Shown piece by piece: positions 1-9,661 of a stretch of DNA of 64,000 nucleotides (within the stretch, counting starts at the first letter, position 1; each line of letters starts with the position of its first letter). Location: NCBI RefSeq assembly GCF_000018685.1, contig NC_010001.1:1814001-1878000 (forward strand). Direction: 5' to 3'. Source of the stretch: Lachnoclostridium phytofermentans ISDg. GTDB lineage: Bacteria > Bacillota > Clostridia > Lachnospirales > Lachnospiraceae. The position numbers and the translations under genes were made by a program. Below the pieces are notes generated by a model. It worked only from the letters and a program-made list of their open reading frames with translations, did not search any database and was not told the DNA's origin.

Positions 1-1
1 C

Positions 2-313
2 ATCCGACAGGCAAGTCTTGCAAACAATACAAACAGCTCGGTATCCTGGTCGGATATGTCGCAGTTTGTAACTATAGAGGAGGATGTGCTTGTGCTTGTG
101 AATAATGGTGACTTTTCAGCGGCGAAAACTCGTGTCAAAGATTTGGAGACCACTTGGGATCAATCCGCTGCTGTGCTGAAGGCTGCAGACAAAGAGAGAT
201 GGAAACAGGCAGACTCCGGAATTGATGCGGTTTTGCATGAGATTCGGGCAGGCAAACCGGATATGGACTCAAGCAAAATAGCATTGGAAAACTCAATGAA
301 TATGTTTAAATAG
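2..313 (+). CDS. Hypothetical protein, C-terminal part (5' end outside window)
   Basis: The reading frame is open from base 2 to a TAG stop, so the true start lies upstream of the window. The visible 103 residues are polar and mostly helical, with regularly spaced Trp (TTWDQSA, ERWKQAD) and an acidic/Lys-rich composition. A weak resemblance in style to DUF4363-like envelope proteins is possible, but I do not recognise the family. Base composition looks more GC-rich than the flanking DNA, which could mean a recently acquired gene. A strong hairpin terminator follows at 393. Confidence 0.55.
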   Translation: MRQASLANNTNSSVSWSDMSQFVTIEEDVLVLVNNGDFSAAKTRVKDLETTWDQSAAVLKAADKERWKQADSGIDAVLHEIRAGKPDMDSSKIALENSMNMFK

Positions 314-392
314 AATTAAAGGGCTGTTGCAAAGTTTAATAAAGCCTATGCTGAAAATAGAGGATACGAAAAATATGTAACCAACAAATACG

Positions 393-453
393 AAAAACCA
401 TGAAATGTGCAAAGGTGAGTATACCAGCCTTTAAAACATTTCATGGTTTTTCT
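393..453. terminator. Bidirectional intrinsic terminator
   Basis: A perfect 16-bp inverted repeat (393-408 with 436-451) has A-runs on the left and T-runs on the right, so it can terminate in both directions. It separates the rightward gene ending at 313 from the leftward AraC gene ending at 482. Confidence 0.85.
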
Positions 454-481
454 ATTATGTATTATATGCAACAATAAATCA

Positions 482-1366
482 TTAATATTTAATCGGAAAA
501 TAGATATCAGCCTCACAATAATCTTCTTTACAGATTTTTTGATTCATACGTTCAAAATGAAACTGTCTAGTTGGCTTGAAACTCGTTGTAGGTAACCACA
601 CTGTTTCAATCACTTCATAGATCTCAGACAATAATTTCATAGTTAAATCCTCTGGCGAGTGAAGACCAACATAGCGAAAAACCGCATAATCAGAGCGTTC
701 AATCGTCTGACAAGTAAAGATAGAATTGAAATCAAAAGACTCAGACACTTCAACACTAGGCATGTAATAATCTGCTGTATAAAAATCATGGTAGGTAACC
801 AATCCATAATACAAATGCTCGTTTATTGCATTTTGAAGGAGATACCGTTTATTATAATAAAAATCCATGGCACTTGAATTTGCAGTTGCGGTATTATAAT
901 TTTCTATGTGGTTAATCAAAGTTTTGATACCCGCAAGGTGAAACTTGGGCATGGTACAATACCATGGGGTAATGACAATTCCTTTTGATATATCATTAAG
1001 CAGGCTGGTATCAATTCTTGGAACAATGGGAAGTTCACAGTTTTTCTGACGAAAGGCTGAGGGAGTAAGACCAAAAAGTTGTTTAAATGCTCTTTCATAA
1101 CTTTGTTCATATTCAAAATTATAATCATAAGCGATATCAATAATTTTAAGTTTATCATCAAGTAATTCATTCAGGCTACTAGTGAGTTTTCTTCCACGTA
1201 CATAAGTAATTAAAGGAGAGCCTGTTATTGCTTTAAATATTCTGTGAAAATGAAACTTTGAAATACCTATTTGTTTTGCAATCTCATCTAATGATAAATT
1301 TGTTTTCAAGTTATCTTCAATCAGAATTACAGCATCTTCTATAAGCTTTCGATTTGCAATGTTCAT
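482..1366 (-). CDS. AraC family regulator with GyrI-like effector domain
   Basis: DNA-binding transcriptional regulator. Residues 1-100 form the double helix-turn-helix AraC domain (LSLDEIAKQIGISKFHFHRIFK, then YNFEYEQSYERAFKQLFGLTP). Residues 130-294 resemble the GyrI/SOB-type small-molecule binding domain found in Rob/BmrR-like regulators. I place the start at the ATG at 1366, preceded by GGGA five bases upstream. A TTG ten codons earlier is open but has no ribosome binding site. The gene stands alone, leftward, between two strong terminators. Ligand and targets cannot be told from the sequence; the divergent esterase at 1592 is a candidate target. Confidence 0.85.
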   Translation of the reverse strand: MNIANRKLIEDAVILIEDNLKTNLSLDEIAKQIGISKFHFHRIFKAITGSPLITYVRGRKLTSSLNELLDDKLKIIDIAYDYNFEYEQSYERAFKQLFGLTPSAFRQKNCELPIVPRIDTSLLNDISKGIVITPWYCTMPKFHLAGIKTLINHIENYNTATANSSAMDFYYNKRYLLQNAINEHLYYGLVTYHDFYTADYYMPSVEVSESFDFNSIFTCQTIERSDYAVFRYVGLHSPEDLTMKLLSEIYEVIETVWLPTTSFKPTRQFHFERMNQKICKEDYCEADIYFPIKY

Positions 1367-1591
1367 ATTAATCCCATGCCTTTCCAGAGCCTGCAAACAT
1401 TGAACTGTGAATATATTATTTGCAACATGAATTGAAATTCACTTTGTGAAAAAACTTTGTTATTCACAATAACTACCCCAAAAACGAAAATTAAGGTAAA
1501 ATAGCAAGAATTGTTCAGTAAGCTTTTATTAAGAATGATATACTATGGGCAGCGTTTTGTCAAAATATAGTAAATGGGAGGATGCAGATAC

Positions 1592-2737
1592 ATGAAACAA
1601 TTTCCTAAGACAATCATTATAGTTGCTATCTTAATATTCGGACTGACAGGGTGTAAGAATAATTCAAAAGCACCAGAGAAGGAAGTATCTAGTGTGACAC
1701 TAGGCAATCCGGAAGATAAAGATAATCAAGAAAACAAGGATGATCCGGAAGTTAAAAATAATCAAGACGTAGATCAAAATACTAATCAAGAAGCCAATAA
1801 GGAAACTGGCCAAGAAGAATTTGAATTAAAAGAAGGTACAATAGAATCAGTTACTTATAATTCCAAAGCTATTGCAGAAAATCTGATCAAAGAAAATACA
1901 GAAAAAAAGATACATATCTATTTACCACCATCTTATAATGAAAGTGAAAAAGAATATCCAGTTGTTTATTTTTTACATGGCTTTGGTGATTCAGCATATG
2001 CTTTTATCAAATTGGCCCAAAGAGGATTAGATCCGATATTTTCAGAAGATTCCTCCAAGGAATTTATTATGGTTGGAGTGGAAGGAACGAATTCAGCAGG
2101 TGGCTCTTATTATGTAAATTCACCAGTTATCGGTAATTGGGCAGATTATACTACAAAAGAGGTAGTATCGTATATTGATTCCAACTACAGAACACTTGCA
2201 AATGCTGAGTCTAGAGGAATCTGCGGATTTTCTATGGGAGGGTTTGGAGCTTTAAATTTAGCATTTCTCTATCCAGATGTGTATGGAGCGGTTTATTCGA
2301 TGTCTCCTGGTGTAGTGGCGAAAGGAGATATGGATGAAGTTCTTGACTCTTGGAAAAGAGATTCCGGATTTTTAAGGGCATATTCCTATGCTTTTGCATA
2401 CAATACAACACCTCCATATAATACTACTCCCCTAAGAGATGGTTCGAAAACAGACAATGCTTTAATAGAGCGCTGGGAATCTGGATATGGTAATTGGAAG
2501 GAAAAATTAGATGCTTATTTGGCATTAGAAAAGCCCCTTAGAGCAATTGGCTTATGTTATGGAGAAAATGACAATTACAGTTGGATACCGAAAGGGACGA
2601 AGTATCTTTCGGATCTTTTAAAAGAGAAGAACATTGAACATACCCACTTTACATTTTTAGGAGGACATAGTTTTCCTGGAAATGTAATCGGCGACCATTT
2701 GCTTCCTTTCTTTCAGGAAGCTCTAGTATGGGAGTAA
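1592..2737 (+). CDS. Secreted lipoprotein esterase (alpha/beta hydrolase, esterase D-like)
   Basis: Probable cell-surface carboxylic ester hydrolase of the putative-esterase (feruloyl/acetyl esterase) family. Residues 1-21 are a lipoprotein signal ending in lipobox LTGC (Cys21). Residues 22-85 are a low-complexity Asn/Asp/Glu/Lys/Gln linker. The hydrolase domain follows with FLHGFGDS, a nucleophile elbow GFSMGG (Ser214) and a C-terminal GGHSF carrying the likely catalytic His. The ATG at 1592 is used because GGGAGG lies 10 bases upstream, whereas the earlier ATG at 1574 overlaps that site. Given the nearby xylanase, a role in removing acyl groups from plant polysaccharide is plausible but inferred. 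Confidence 0.85.
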   Translation: MKQFPKTIIIVAILIFGLTGCKNNSKAPEKEVSSVTLGNPEDKDNQENKDDPEVKNNQDVDQNTNQEANKETGQEEFELKEGTIESVTYNSKAIAENLIKENTEKKIHIYLPPSYNESEKEYPVVYFLHGFGDSAYAFIKLAQRGLDPIFSEDSSKEFIMVGVEGTNSAGGSYYVNSPVIGNWADYTTKEVVSYIDSNYRTLANAESRGICGFSMGGFGALNLAFLYPDVYGAVYSMSPGVVAKGDMDEVLDSWKRDSGFLRAYSYAFAYNTTPPYNTTPLRDGSKTDNALIERWESGYGNWKEKLDAYLALEKPLRAIGLCYGENDNYSWIPKGTKYLSDLLKEKNIEHTHFTFLGGHSFPGNVIGDHLLPFFQEALVWE

Positions 2738-2780
2738 TTTAAAAATGCAGTTTTAGGAACTGAATATTATATTTATAGCA

Positions 2781-2816
2781 AGAAAACACTTCTGATTCTC
2801 AGAGGTGTTTCTTTTA
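2781..2816 (+). terminator. Intrinsic terminator after the esterase gene
   Basis: Inverted repeat with a 3-base loop (AACACTTCTGA paired with TCAGAGGTGTT, one G-U pair) followed by a T-rich tract. Confidence 0.8.
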
Positions 2817-3036
2817 TTTCTGACAAGGAAATATTATCATGGCGTGTTTTTTCTTGTTAAATGATGGTATCAGATAGATACTGAAAGACTTTTACAAAGA
2901 TAATGACATTAGCTAAAAATGAAGGATTTAATTATGAATAATAAGTTAATGTCTTGTTGTATTGCTACAATAGTAATTTAGTCATTGATTAATTATTTTA
3001 AATGCATACCTTATTCTAGTGATATTTAATACGCTT

Positions 3037-3210
3037 GAAATAATAAAAAATCCTTTTGGAAATAGTGAAAAATGCTTAGGAAATAGTGAACAAATTCTTT
3101 AGAAAATAGTAAAAAAGTACTCTTGAAAAAAGTAAAAAAATACACTAGAAAAAAAGTAAAATAATACATTAGAAAAAAAGTAAAATAATGCACAAAAAAA
3201 GTAGAAAATA
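3037..3210. repeat. Degenerate A-rich tandem repeat, about 23-bp unit
   Basis: The 650-bp gap 2738-3389 holds no gene. About seven or eight imperfect copies of a 22-24 bp unit (approximately GAAAAAAAGTAAAATAATACA) run head to tail, upstream copies being more diverged than downstream ones. They lie about 180 bp before the chemoreceptor gene. Confidence 0.75.
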
Positions 3211-3389
3211 TTATCCATATATTTAAATAAATGTTGTAAAATACCAGATGAAATGATAATATAAAGAGAATTTGTGTAGCTAATGGAAATATTCAAATTT
3301 GGGAGGATTTTTGAATATTTATTATTATCTCATGGGTATATCATTATAGAAAAGTTTATAATCTCGAAAACTGCGGAGGAAAATATTAA

Positions 3390-5093
3390 ATGAAGAAAAT
3401 GTCTATCAAGACAAAATTGTTATCTAGTTTCATCTTATGTGTCTTTATATTGATTTTTGTAGGTGTTACTGGAACTAGTGGAATGAAATCTTTGAATAAC
3501 AATGCTAAAGAAATGTTTCGATACAACTATAAAAGTGTATCCACTCTTTATCAGATAGAAGAGCAACTATTTCTTGCTAGATTGGAAATAGATAAGGTAT
3601 TAATGTATGGAGATAATGAAAAAACAAAATCTGCCATAGATAATATTCATTTTTTGGATATAGAACTAGATAGTTTAGTAAAAGAGTATGGAAATTTAGA
3701 TCATTCGTCTGATATAAAAGATAGGTTTGAAAGTTTATTAGCTTCCATAGAGGAATATCGACTCATAAGAAGTGATATTTTGACACTTGCTAATAGTACT
3801 AATTATGCAAAAGCTAAGGAAGAGTTACCTCGTATCACGGTAATAAATGATAAAATATATGACGAACTACATTCTCTAATATTTGATGCGCAAGAGAATG
3901 CAGATGTGAAAAATGATCATAATAAGAATACTTATAATTCTTTGAGAACATATATCATAGTAATTATCGTTGTTGGAGCAATAATAGCTATATTGATTAG
4001 CTTAGTAATATCCTTATCAATAGCGAAAAAGATTAAACAGATGCTTATATTAGCTAGTGCACTTGGTGAAGGTGATTTCACGATAAATACACATGTAAAG
4101 GGTCAAGATGAACTTGCGAAATTATCAAATGCTCTTAATAGTGCTAAAGAAAAATTAAGACTTTTAATAAAAGCTATTATGGACCAAACCCAAGAGGTTT
4201 CGGCTTCAAGTGAAGAGTTATCTGCTACTCTTGAGGAGATGACAAGTAACTTTACGCAAATTGATGCGAACGTATCTACGATTGTAGGTAATATTCAAGA
4301 AATTAATGTAACTACAGATGAGTTATCTGAAACGGTAGATCAAGTGGATTCTGGCATATCTCAATTAGCTTCAGATTCTACGGAAAGTAATGTTGAAGCA
4401 GCTAAGATTAAGAATAGAGCTGTCGAAATAAAAACTAGAGGTTCCAAATCAAAAGAATTAGCGGATAAGTTAAGTAAAGAAAAGAACGATATGATTTTAG
4501 AAGCAATTGAACAAAGTAAGATTGTCGAGGAGATTAAAGGTTTTACAGAATCCATCGCTGAGATTGCGAATCGTACCAATCTTCTAGCACTTAATGCTGC
4601 AATCGAAGCAGCTAGAGCAGGAGAACATGGTAAGGGATTTGCGGTGGTAGCGGATGAAATCCGTTCTTTGGCAGAAAAATCTACAAGTGACGTTAATAAC
4701 ATACAGAGTGTGGTATCCAATGTAAAGGATGCGGTTACTAATCTAACGATTCACTCAAAAGATTTACTTGATTTTATTAACGGTCATGTTAGGGAGGATT
4801 ATCAGTTATTGATAGATACTGGGGTTAATTATGAAAATGACTCCATCTATGTAAGTAATTTATCGAATAGCATTGCTGCAATGTCCGAAGAATTGAATGC
4901 ATCAACAAATGAAATTGCTAATGTTACACAAACCATTACTTCTAATATAAAAGATACATCCAATAATTCAGGAGAAATGTTAACTAGCATAAATCAGATA
5001 GCAATTGCGATGGATGAAGTTGCAGAAACTGCACAACATCAAGCTCAAATTGCAGAGAAGTTAACTCAAATGATTTCACAATTTAAAATATAA
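3390..5093 (+). CDS. Methyl-accepting chemotaxis protein
   Basis: Membrane chemoreceptor that signals to CheA/CheW. A first membrane segment lies at about residues 9-31, followed by an extracytoplasmic helical domain of the four-helix-bundle MCP type (32-186), a second membrane segment (188-211), HAMP (212-264) and a long cytoplasmic coiled coil. The signalling tip shows the highly conserved [19 protein letters not shown] stretch (about 394-412). GGAGG lies 10 bases before the ATG. It is monocistronic, bounded by repeats upstream and two hairpins downstream. The ligand is unknown. Confidence 0.95.
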   Translation: MKKMSIKTKLLSSFILCVFILIFVGVTGTSGMKSLNNNAKEMFRYNYKSVSTLYQIEEQLFLARLEIDKVLMYGDNEKTKSAIDNIHFLDIELDSLVKEYGNLDHSSDIKDRFESLLASIEEYRLIRSDILTLANSTNYAKAKEELPRITVINDKIYDELHSLIFDAQENADVKNDHNKNTYNSLRTYIIVIIVVGAIIAILISLVISLSIAKKIKQMLILASALGEGDFTINTHVKGQDELAKLSNALNSAKEKLRLLIKAIMDQTQEVSASSEELSATLEEMTSNFTQIDANVSTIVGNIQEINVTTDELSETVDQVDSGISQLASDSTESNVEAAKIKNRAVEIKTRGSKSKELADKLSKEKNDMILEAIEQSKIVEEIKGFTESIAEIANRTNLLALNAAIEAARAGEHGKGFAVVADEIRSLAEKSTSDVNNIQSVVSNVKDAVTNLTIHSKDLLDFINGHVREDYQLLIDTGVNYENDSIYVSNLSNSIAAMSEELNASTNEIANVTQTITSNIKDTSNNSGEMLTSINQIAIAMDEVAETAQHQAQIAEKLTQMISQFKI

Positions 5094-5109
5094 TTACGAG
5101 TTAGAAAAC

Positions 5110-5194
5110 AAGGGATAAACAGTAACCTAATAGTAAGACACAGAAAAAGAAGTTGTGTTGAACTATTAGTGCACAGTTTATCCCTTATTCTTTT
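5110..5194 (+). terminator. Long imperfect hairpin terminator after the chemoreceptor
   Basis: AAGGGATAAAC (5110-5120) pairs with GTTTATCCCTT (5176-5186). The interior folds further through CTAATAGT with ACTATTAG. A TTATTCTTTT tail follows. Confidence 0.7.
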
Positions 5195-5199
5195 AAGAC

Positions 5200-5257
5200 A
5201 AAAAGGAGCATGCGCTCCATAGATTGACTATTCAACTATGGAGCATAAGCTCTTTTT
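5200..5257. terminator. Bidirectional intrinsic terminator
   Basis: The arms 5206-5222 and 5236-5252 share a perfect GCTCCATAG/CTATGGAGC core. An A-run precedes and a T-run follows, suiting both the rightward chemoreceptor and the leftward transporter gene. Confidence 0.8.
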
Positions 5258-5290
5258 AAACATCTATCTATTTATCTTTTTAAACATCTA

Positions 5291-6217
5291 TTAATTTTCC
5301 TTTTGTATCGACTTAGCTATGGATATCACATATCTTATTAAGACATAGAAAACCATAATTACTGCAATGATTTCTTCAACCTTAACAACCATAGGTAAAA
5401 AGCGGATTGCTTTCCCTTGATTAATTAGAAAAGTATTACTTGACTTTAGAGCAATCGCAGAAATAACTAATGGAAATGTAAAGCCTGAATAACTAGGATA
5501 AAACTTTAATTTTAACAATTGAATTAATTTAATGACGGCGAGGACATAGATGAATTGGGATAGTATAAGTAAAAAACCAAACAAAATCATATTCTTCGTA
5601 TCGAAAGAATTTATGTATCCCGTTAAACATAAGGAACCAGGAGCTGAAAAAATGATTAGAGTTGGAAGTGCTGGTTCCGGTATCTTTTTTATCACTAGGA
5701 CTCGTTTTCCAATGATAGGTAGTAAAATTAAATAACTTAAGAAAGCGAAACCAAAAGCCCATTGTCCGATGGTTTGGTTAAATGCTTTGCTAGTAACAGC
5801 AGCAACAGCAATACCGACATAAACAATAAACCAGCTAGGGAATACTTCCATAATGTTAAATTTTCTAACATATTTCAAAGTAAAATAAATAATCAAAACA
5901 ATATGAAGTAGTATTGCTATAATCCAAATTCCGTACGCTAACTCACTGTTATAAGATTTTAAATAGGTTGCTAATAGCATAATACCCATGGTATAGGTAG
6001 GAAAAACGGAAGCACCAATCGGTGTGGACAAATCTTTTTTTAGACCAGGAAAATCACAAAGAAACTTAAGTGTTGCAATGATAAAAATTATTGTCGCTAA
6101 TATACCTAATATTGTTCGATAGTTTTCACCATATGACTGCACTAAGTTGCCCAGTGCTACTAGACTGAGCATAACACCTACGATTGGCATAGGGATTTTT
6201 TTTAATATACGATTCAT
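5291..6217 (-). CDS. TDT/SLAC1-family membrane transporter
   Basis: 308-residue integral membrane protein with about ten hydrophobic segments. Its pattern (IPMPIVGVMLSLVALGNL at the N-terminus, repeated helix pairs, FSAPGSLC in the middle) fits the tellurite-resistance/dicarboxylate transporter family, homologous to TehA and plant SLAC1 anion channels. Bacterial members carry anions such as C4-dicarboxylates, chloride or sulfite-like ions; the substrate here is unknown. It starts 15 bp after the stop of the C_GCAxxG_C_C gene and is probably co-transcribed with it. Confidence 0.8.
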   Translation of the reverse strand: MNRILKKIPMPIVGVMLSLVALGNLVQSYGENYRTILGILATIIFIIATLKFLCDFPGLKKDLSTPIGASVFPTYTMGIMLLATYLKSYNSELAYGIWIIAILLHIVLIIYFTLKYVRKFNIMEVFPSWFIVYVGIAVAAVTSKAFNQTIGQWAFGFAFLSYLILLPIIGKRVLVIKKIPEPALPTLIIFSAPGSLCLTGYINSFDTKNMILFGFLLILSQFIYVLAVIKLIQLLKLKFYPSYSGFTFPLVISAIALKSSNTFLINQGKAIRFLPMVVKVEEIIAVIMVFYVLIRYVISIAKSIQKEN

Positions 6218-6232
6218 TCTCTTTCTCCTATG

Positions 6233-6706
6233 CTATTCTTCTGCAGTTATAATCCCGTTTTCGATAAACTGTGTTGCAACCCACTGTGCCACTCTACCAG
6301 TGATTTCAATACAATGTTGTTTTCTCTCAGGAGACTGGAAGTTATCACCACTCCATTGACGAGTGATTACACGGCAGCATAAAGATTTGTACTCTTCTTT
6401 AATATAGTCATGAAGTTCCTTTGCAATTTCAAGCATTTTTGGATCCATTGGTTCTCCGTGAACCCTGCCATATACCATTCCTAGAGCCATCTCTCCACCC
6501 GATACAGCACCGCATAAACATTGTGCTTTACCAAGACCAACAGGAAATCCGGAAGCTAATTTTACAACTTCATCAGGATATGGCTTTCCTAATGCATCAT
6601 TGATAGTTTTTACAACTGCTTCGGAACAAAAAAATTCTCCTTTACTAAAATAATTCTCCGCTGTTTTTCTGATAGATTCTACATACTGTTCTTGTTTTGT
6701 GTTCAT
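6233..6706 (-). CDS. C_GCAxxG_C_C family redox protein
   Basis: 157-residue cytoplasmic protein of the Cys-rich C_GCAxxG_C_C family. Conserved cysteines are Cys27 (FFCSEA), Cys63/Cys65 (QCLCGAVSGG), Cys110/Cys111 (LCCRVI) and Cys132 (HCIE). The family is thought to be redox-active or metal-binding and often neighbours transporters; its biochemical role is not established. It is the first gene of a two-gene leftward operon with the TDT transporter. The divergent gene is the selenium-type LysR regulator, so shared control is possible. Confidence 0.85.
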   Translation of the reverse strand: MNTKQEQYVESIRKTAENYFSKGEFFCSEAVVKTINDALGKPYPDEVVKLASGFPVGLGKAQCLCGAVSGGEMALGMVYGRVHGEPMDPKMLEIAKELHDYIKEEYKSLCCRVITRQWSGDNFQSPERKQHCIEITGRVAQWVATQFIENGIITAEE

Positions 6707-6731
6707 TTGATTTAACCTCTCATCCTTTCGT

Positions 6732-6776
6732 TAGCTAGTCAATTGCACTAGCTACATTTATAAGTGCAAGACTTAT
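6732..6776. promoter_or_regulatory. Two inverted repeats between divergent genes
   Basis: TAGCTAGT (6732-6739) and ACTAGCTA (6747-6754) form a perfect 8-bp dyad. ATAAGT (6760-6765) and ACTTAT (6771-6776) form a second dyad. Both lie just upstream of the leftward C_GCAxxG_C_C gene and resemble operator sites. Confidence 0.5.
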
Positions 6777-6904
6777 GTGATTTTTTTTCTGATTTTTTGT
6801 AGAAATGACGGAAATTCAAACTATTGTTACTTAAATTTTATTAATGCACATGAATTCTAGCATAGATATACAGTTCGGTAAAATTCATAATCTTTATACT
6901 GATG

Positions 6905-6935
6905 ATTCATTTATAGAAAAAATCTATAAATGAAT
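6905..6935. promoter_or_regulatory. 13-bp perfect inverted repeat before the LysR gene
   Basis: ATTCATTTATAGA and TCTATAAATGAAT are separated by five A residues. The dyad lies about 70 bp before the LysR start and has T-N11-A character, so it is a candidate autoregulatory LysR site. Confidence 0.5.
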
Positions 6936-7003
6936 TGATTATGAGGAGATGGTATGTTATATTATGACTGTTGAGGATGATGAACCGAAAGTAGGTATTT
7001 AAT

Positions 7004-7903
7004 ATGGAATTAAAACAACTCGAGGCATTTGTTCAGGTTGTAGAGCTACAAAGTTTCTCTAAGGCAGCAGAAAAATTATATCTTACCCAGCCAACCATTA
7101 GTGCACATATTGTGTCATTGGAGAAAGAGTTTAATACCAAGTTTTTAGATCGTACAACAAAAAATGTACGAACTACTGTGGCAGGAGAGAGATTATATGA
7201 GTACGCCAAAGAAATGTTGGCTATAAAGGAAGAGCTGTATCAAGGGTTTGGCAGAGAGTGGAAGGAAGAACAAAGAATCGATATTGCAGGTTCTACTATC
7301 CCGTCCCAGTATATACTACCAGAACTGATACATGCTTATCAAAAACAAAATGCGAAGGTCCGCTTTTCCATTAATCAAGGTGATAGTGATCATGTCATTG
7401 GAGAAATATTAAAGCACAAAGCAGCCATTGGCTTCGTTGGTATAAAAAGTAAGGATGATAGATTACGTTATATACCATTTTATGAGGATAAACTAGTGGT
7501 AGTAACACCCAATGAAACACATTATAAAGAGTTATTAGAGGGTAATTGCTCTTTTGAAGAGCTCATGAGAGAACCTATTATTTTGAGGGAGAATGGATCT
7601 GGTACGAAGAAAACAGCAGAAAGATTCTTGGAATCAAAGAATGTAGATATAAAGAAGCTAAATGTTGTAGCATTTATTAATGATCAGGAAATAATAAAAA
7701 AATCAGTGAGTAGAGGCATGGGTATTACCATAATGTCAAAAAAAGCGGCATTAGATTATGTCGAGGATGGTAAAATGCTACTTTATGAACCGGAAGGCGA
7801 TAAGGTAACTAGAAATCTTTATATTGTATATGCAAAACGCAAAAAGTTTGACAGACTAGAAAAAAAGTTTATCGAATTTTGTTGTCAGTTTTATGTACAG
7901 TAA
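7004..7903 (+). CDS. LysR family regulator, selenium-metabolism-associated type
   Basis: 299-residue LysR transcription factor. The winged HTH is at residues 1-60 (MELKQLEAFVQVVELQSFSK, then LTQPTISAHIVSLE). A periplasmic-binding-like effector domain spans about 90-295. Position directly ahead of the molybdenum cofactor and selenium genes, and the sequence style, match the subgroup annotated elsewhere as the selenium-metabolism LysR. It probably controls the following Mo/Se genes and perhaps the divergent redox/transporter pair. The Shine-Dalgarno before the ATG is weak (GTAGG). The inducer is unknown. Confidence 0.88.
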   Translation: MELKQLEAFVQVVELQSFSKAAEKLYLTQPTISAHIVSLEKEFNTKFLDRTTKNVRTTVAGERLYEYAKEMLAIKEELYQGFGREWKEEQRIDIAGSTIPSQYILPELIHAYQKQNAKVRFSINQGDSDHVIGEILKHKAAIGFVGIKSKDDRLRYIPFYEDKLVVVTPNETHYKELLEGNCSFEELMREPIILRENGSGTKKTAERFLESKNVDIKKLNVVAFINDQEIIKKSVSRGMGITIMSKKAALDYVEDGKMLLYEPEGDKVTRNLYIVYAKRKKFDRLEKKFIEFCCQFYVQ

Positions 7904-8056
7904 ATCTTCCTATCTTGACAAGAAGGACAATGCAAGCAGGAAGATTATTAATACTTATAACTCTTATAACCTTTGTGAGAGCACAATTCTTACGTGGTAA
8001 AAGAGCGATGCAAATGTGAAACTTCACAGACGCATTTAGGATTGGAGGCAGAATTT

Positions 8057-9082
8057 ATGAAGTTAATAAAGACAGAGGATGCAGTTGGACATGTATTATG
8101 TCATGATATGACTCAAATTATAAAAGGGGTAACAAAGGACGCTATCTTTCGTAAAGGACATGTTGTAACCGAGGCGGATATACCTGTTTTATTATCCATT
8201 GGAAAAGATCATTTGTACGTGTGGGAAAAAGAAGAAGGAATGATTCACGAGAATGACGGTGCGGAGATACTATGCTCCATATGCAAAGGTGATCATATTG
8301 AAAGAGGCAATGTAAAAGAGGGTAAGATAGATCTTTTTGCGGAGTGTGATGGACTTTTTAAAGTAAATATTGAGCTTTTAAATAAGATCAATTACTTAGG
8401 AGAAATGATGATAGCTACCAGAAACGGTAATTTCCCAGTAAAGCGTGGTGACAAACTCGCGGGTACTAGAATCATACCTCTTATCATTGAAGAAGAAAAA
8501 ATGGAGAATGCCAAAGCGATAGTTGGAGATGAAAAAATCCTTGAAGTAAAGCCTTTTATTCATAAGAAGGTCGGAATCGTTACTACTGGTAATGAAGTAT
8601 TTTACGGAAGAATCGAAGATCAATTCACTCCAGTTATTTTAAATAAATTAAAGGAATATAGTACAGAACTAGTGGAACATGTAATTTTAAATGATGATCA
8701 TGAAAAAATTACGGAAGCTATTGTTAACCTAATCAATAAGGGTGCAGATTTTGTTATCTGTACAGGCGGTATGAGCGTCGATCCAGATGATAAGACTCCT
8801 CTTGCAATCAAGAATACAGGAGCTGAAATTATTACCTATGGAGCACCAGTTTTACCGGGAGCAATGTTTTTATTATCTTACTTTAATGGTGATATTCCTG
8901 TGGTTGGACTACCTGGCTGTGTTATGTATTCAAAACGTACCATATTTGATCTAATGTTACCAAGACTAATGGCAGGCGAGAGAATTACTTATGAGGAAAT
9001 TTCAAAATTAGGACATGGTGGTCTTTGCTTATCTTGCGATATCTGTACTTTCCCTAATTGTGGGTTTGGTAAAGGAATGTAG
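8057..9082 (+). CDS. MoeA/MogA-like molybdopterin-binding protein with Cys-rich tail
   Basis: 341-residue protein with a MoCF-type molybdopterin-binding domain (about 165-310: [10 protein letters not shown], then [14 protein letters not shown]). It probably acts in molybdenum insertion or handling of molybdopterin for the hydroxylases encoded downstream. The C-terminus ends in four cysteines (Cys324, 327, 330, 335; [17 protein letters not shown]), a small metal-site-like tail absent from classical MoeA. The ATG at 8057 has GGAGG nine bases upstream; a GTG 21 codons earlier is open but has no such site. It is the first gene of the Moco operon, 14 bp before moaC. Confidence 0.85.
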   Translation: MKLIKTEDAVGHVLCHDMTQIIKGVTKDAIFRKGHVVTEADIPVLLSIGKDHLYVWEKEEGMIHENDGAEILCSICKGDHIERGNVKEGKIDLFAECDGLFKVNIELLNKINYLGEMMIATRNGNFPVKRGDKLAGTRIIPLIIEEEKMENAKAIVGDEKILEVKPFIHKKVGIVTTGNEVFYGRIEDQFTPVILNKLKEYSTELVEHVILNDDHEKITEAIVNLINKGADFVICTGGMSVDPDDKTPLAIKNTGAEIITYGAPVLPGAMFLLSYFNGDIPVVGLPGCVMYSKRTIFDLMLPRLMAGERITYEEISKLGHGGLCLSCDICTFPNCGFGKGM

Positions 9083-9096
9083 GAAGAAAGAATAGA

Positions 9097-9588
9097 ATGG
9101 AGAAACAGATGGATTTTACTCATTTTGATCATAATGGCAATGCAGTAATGGTGGATGTTAGTGATAAGCAGATAACAGAGCGAGAAGCGGTTGCCATAGG
9201 AAGAATTAAAGTTAGCAAAGAATGTTTCGAGGCAGTAAAACTTGGTACAGCAAAAAAAGGTGATGTTCTTGGTGTTGCTAGAATAGCAGGAATTATGGGC
9301 GCTAAGAAGACTTCCGAACTGATTCCGTTATGCCATGTACTAAACCTTACGAAAGTATCCATAGAGTTTCTCATGATTGAGGATAGTCTTGAGATTGAAG
9401 CTTCTTGTACTGTAAAGGTTTCAGGAAAAACAGGCGTTGAAATGGAAGCTATGACCGGAGTAAGCATTACCTTATTAACGATTTATGATATGTGTAAAGC
9501 TATTGATAAAACGATGGAGATTGGTTCTATTTATCTTGCTGAAAAATCTGGCGGGAAAAGTGGGCATTTTAGCAACCGTAAAGATTGA
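9097..9588 (+). CDS. moaC: Cyclic pyranopterin monophosphate synthase MoaC
   Basis: 163-residue enzyme of molybdenum cofactor synthesis that converts the MoaA product (3',8-cyclo-dihydro-GTP) into cyclic pyranopterin monophosphate. Family hallmarks are [16 protein letters not shown] near the N-terminus, [11 protein letters not shown] in the middle, and [11 protein letters not shown] with [13 protein letters not shown] toward the end, all at normal spacing. It lies between the MoeA-like gene and moaA on the same strand. Confidence 0.95.
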   Translation: MEKQMDFTHFDHNGNAVMVDVSDKQITEREAVAIGRIKVSKECFEAVKLGTAKKGDVLGVARIAGIMGAKKTSELIPLCHVLNLTKVSIEFLMIEDSLEIEASCTVKVSGKTGVEMEAMTGVSITLLTIYDMCKAIDKTMEIGSIYLAEKSGGKSGHFSNRKD

Positions 9589-9661
9589 TAAGAATAAGCA
9601 CAAAAAGTAAAGTTCAGCCAACAATTTGTGATACTCTACAACTTGTCAGGCGTTATACAAA

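Noticed and set aside
3037..3210. Possible CRISPR array
   Set aside because: Units are contiguous and degenerate with no unique spacers of constant length, and no cas genes are present.
4361..4720. 119-residue minus-strand frame
   Set aside because: Antisense to the conserved chemoreceptor signalling region; its Ala/Ser/Leu-rich sequence mirrors the sense strand.
7915..7920. Perfect -35 box TTGACA after the LysR gene
   Set aside because: No -10 hexamer lies 16-18 bp downstream, so it is not called a promoter.
7903..7946. Terminator after the LysR gene
   Set aside because: AATCTTCCT and AGGAAGATT pair, but the loop is 26 bases and no T-run follows; too weak to list.
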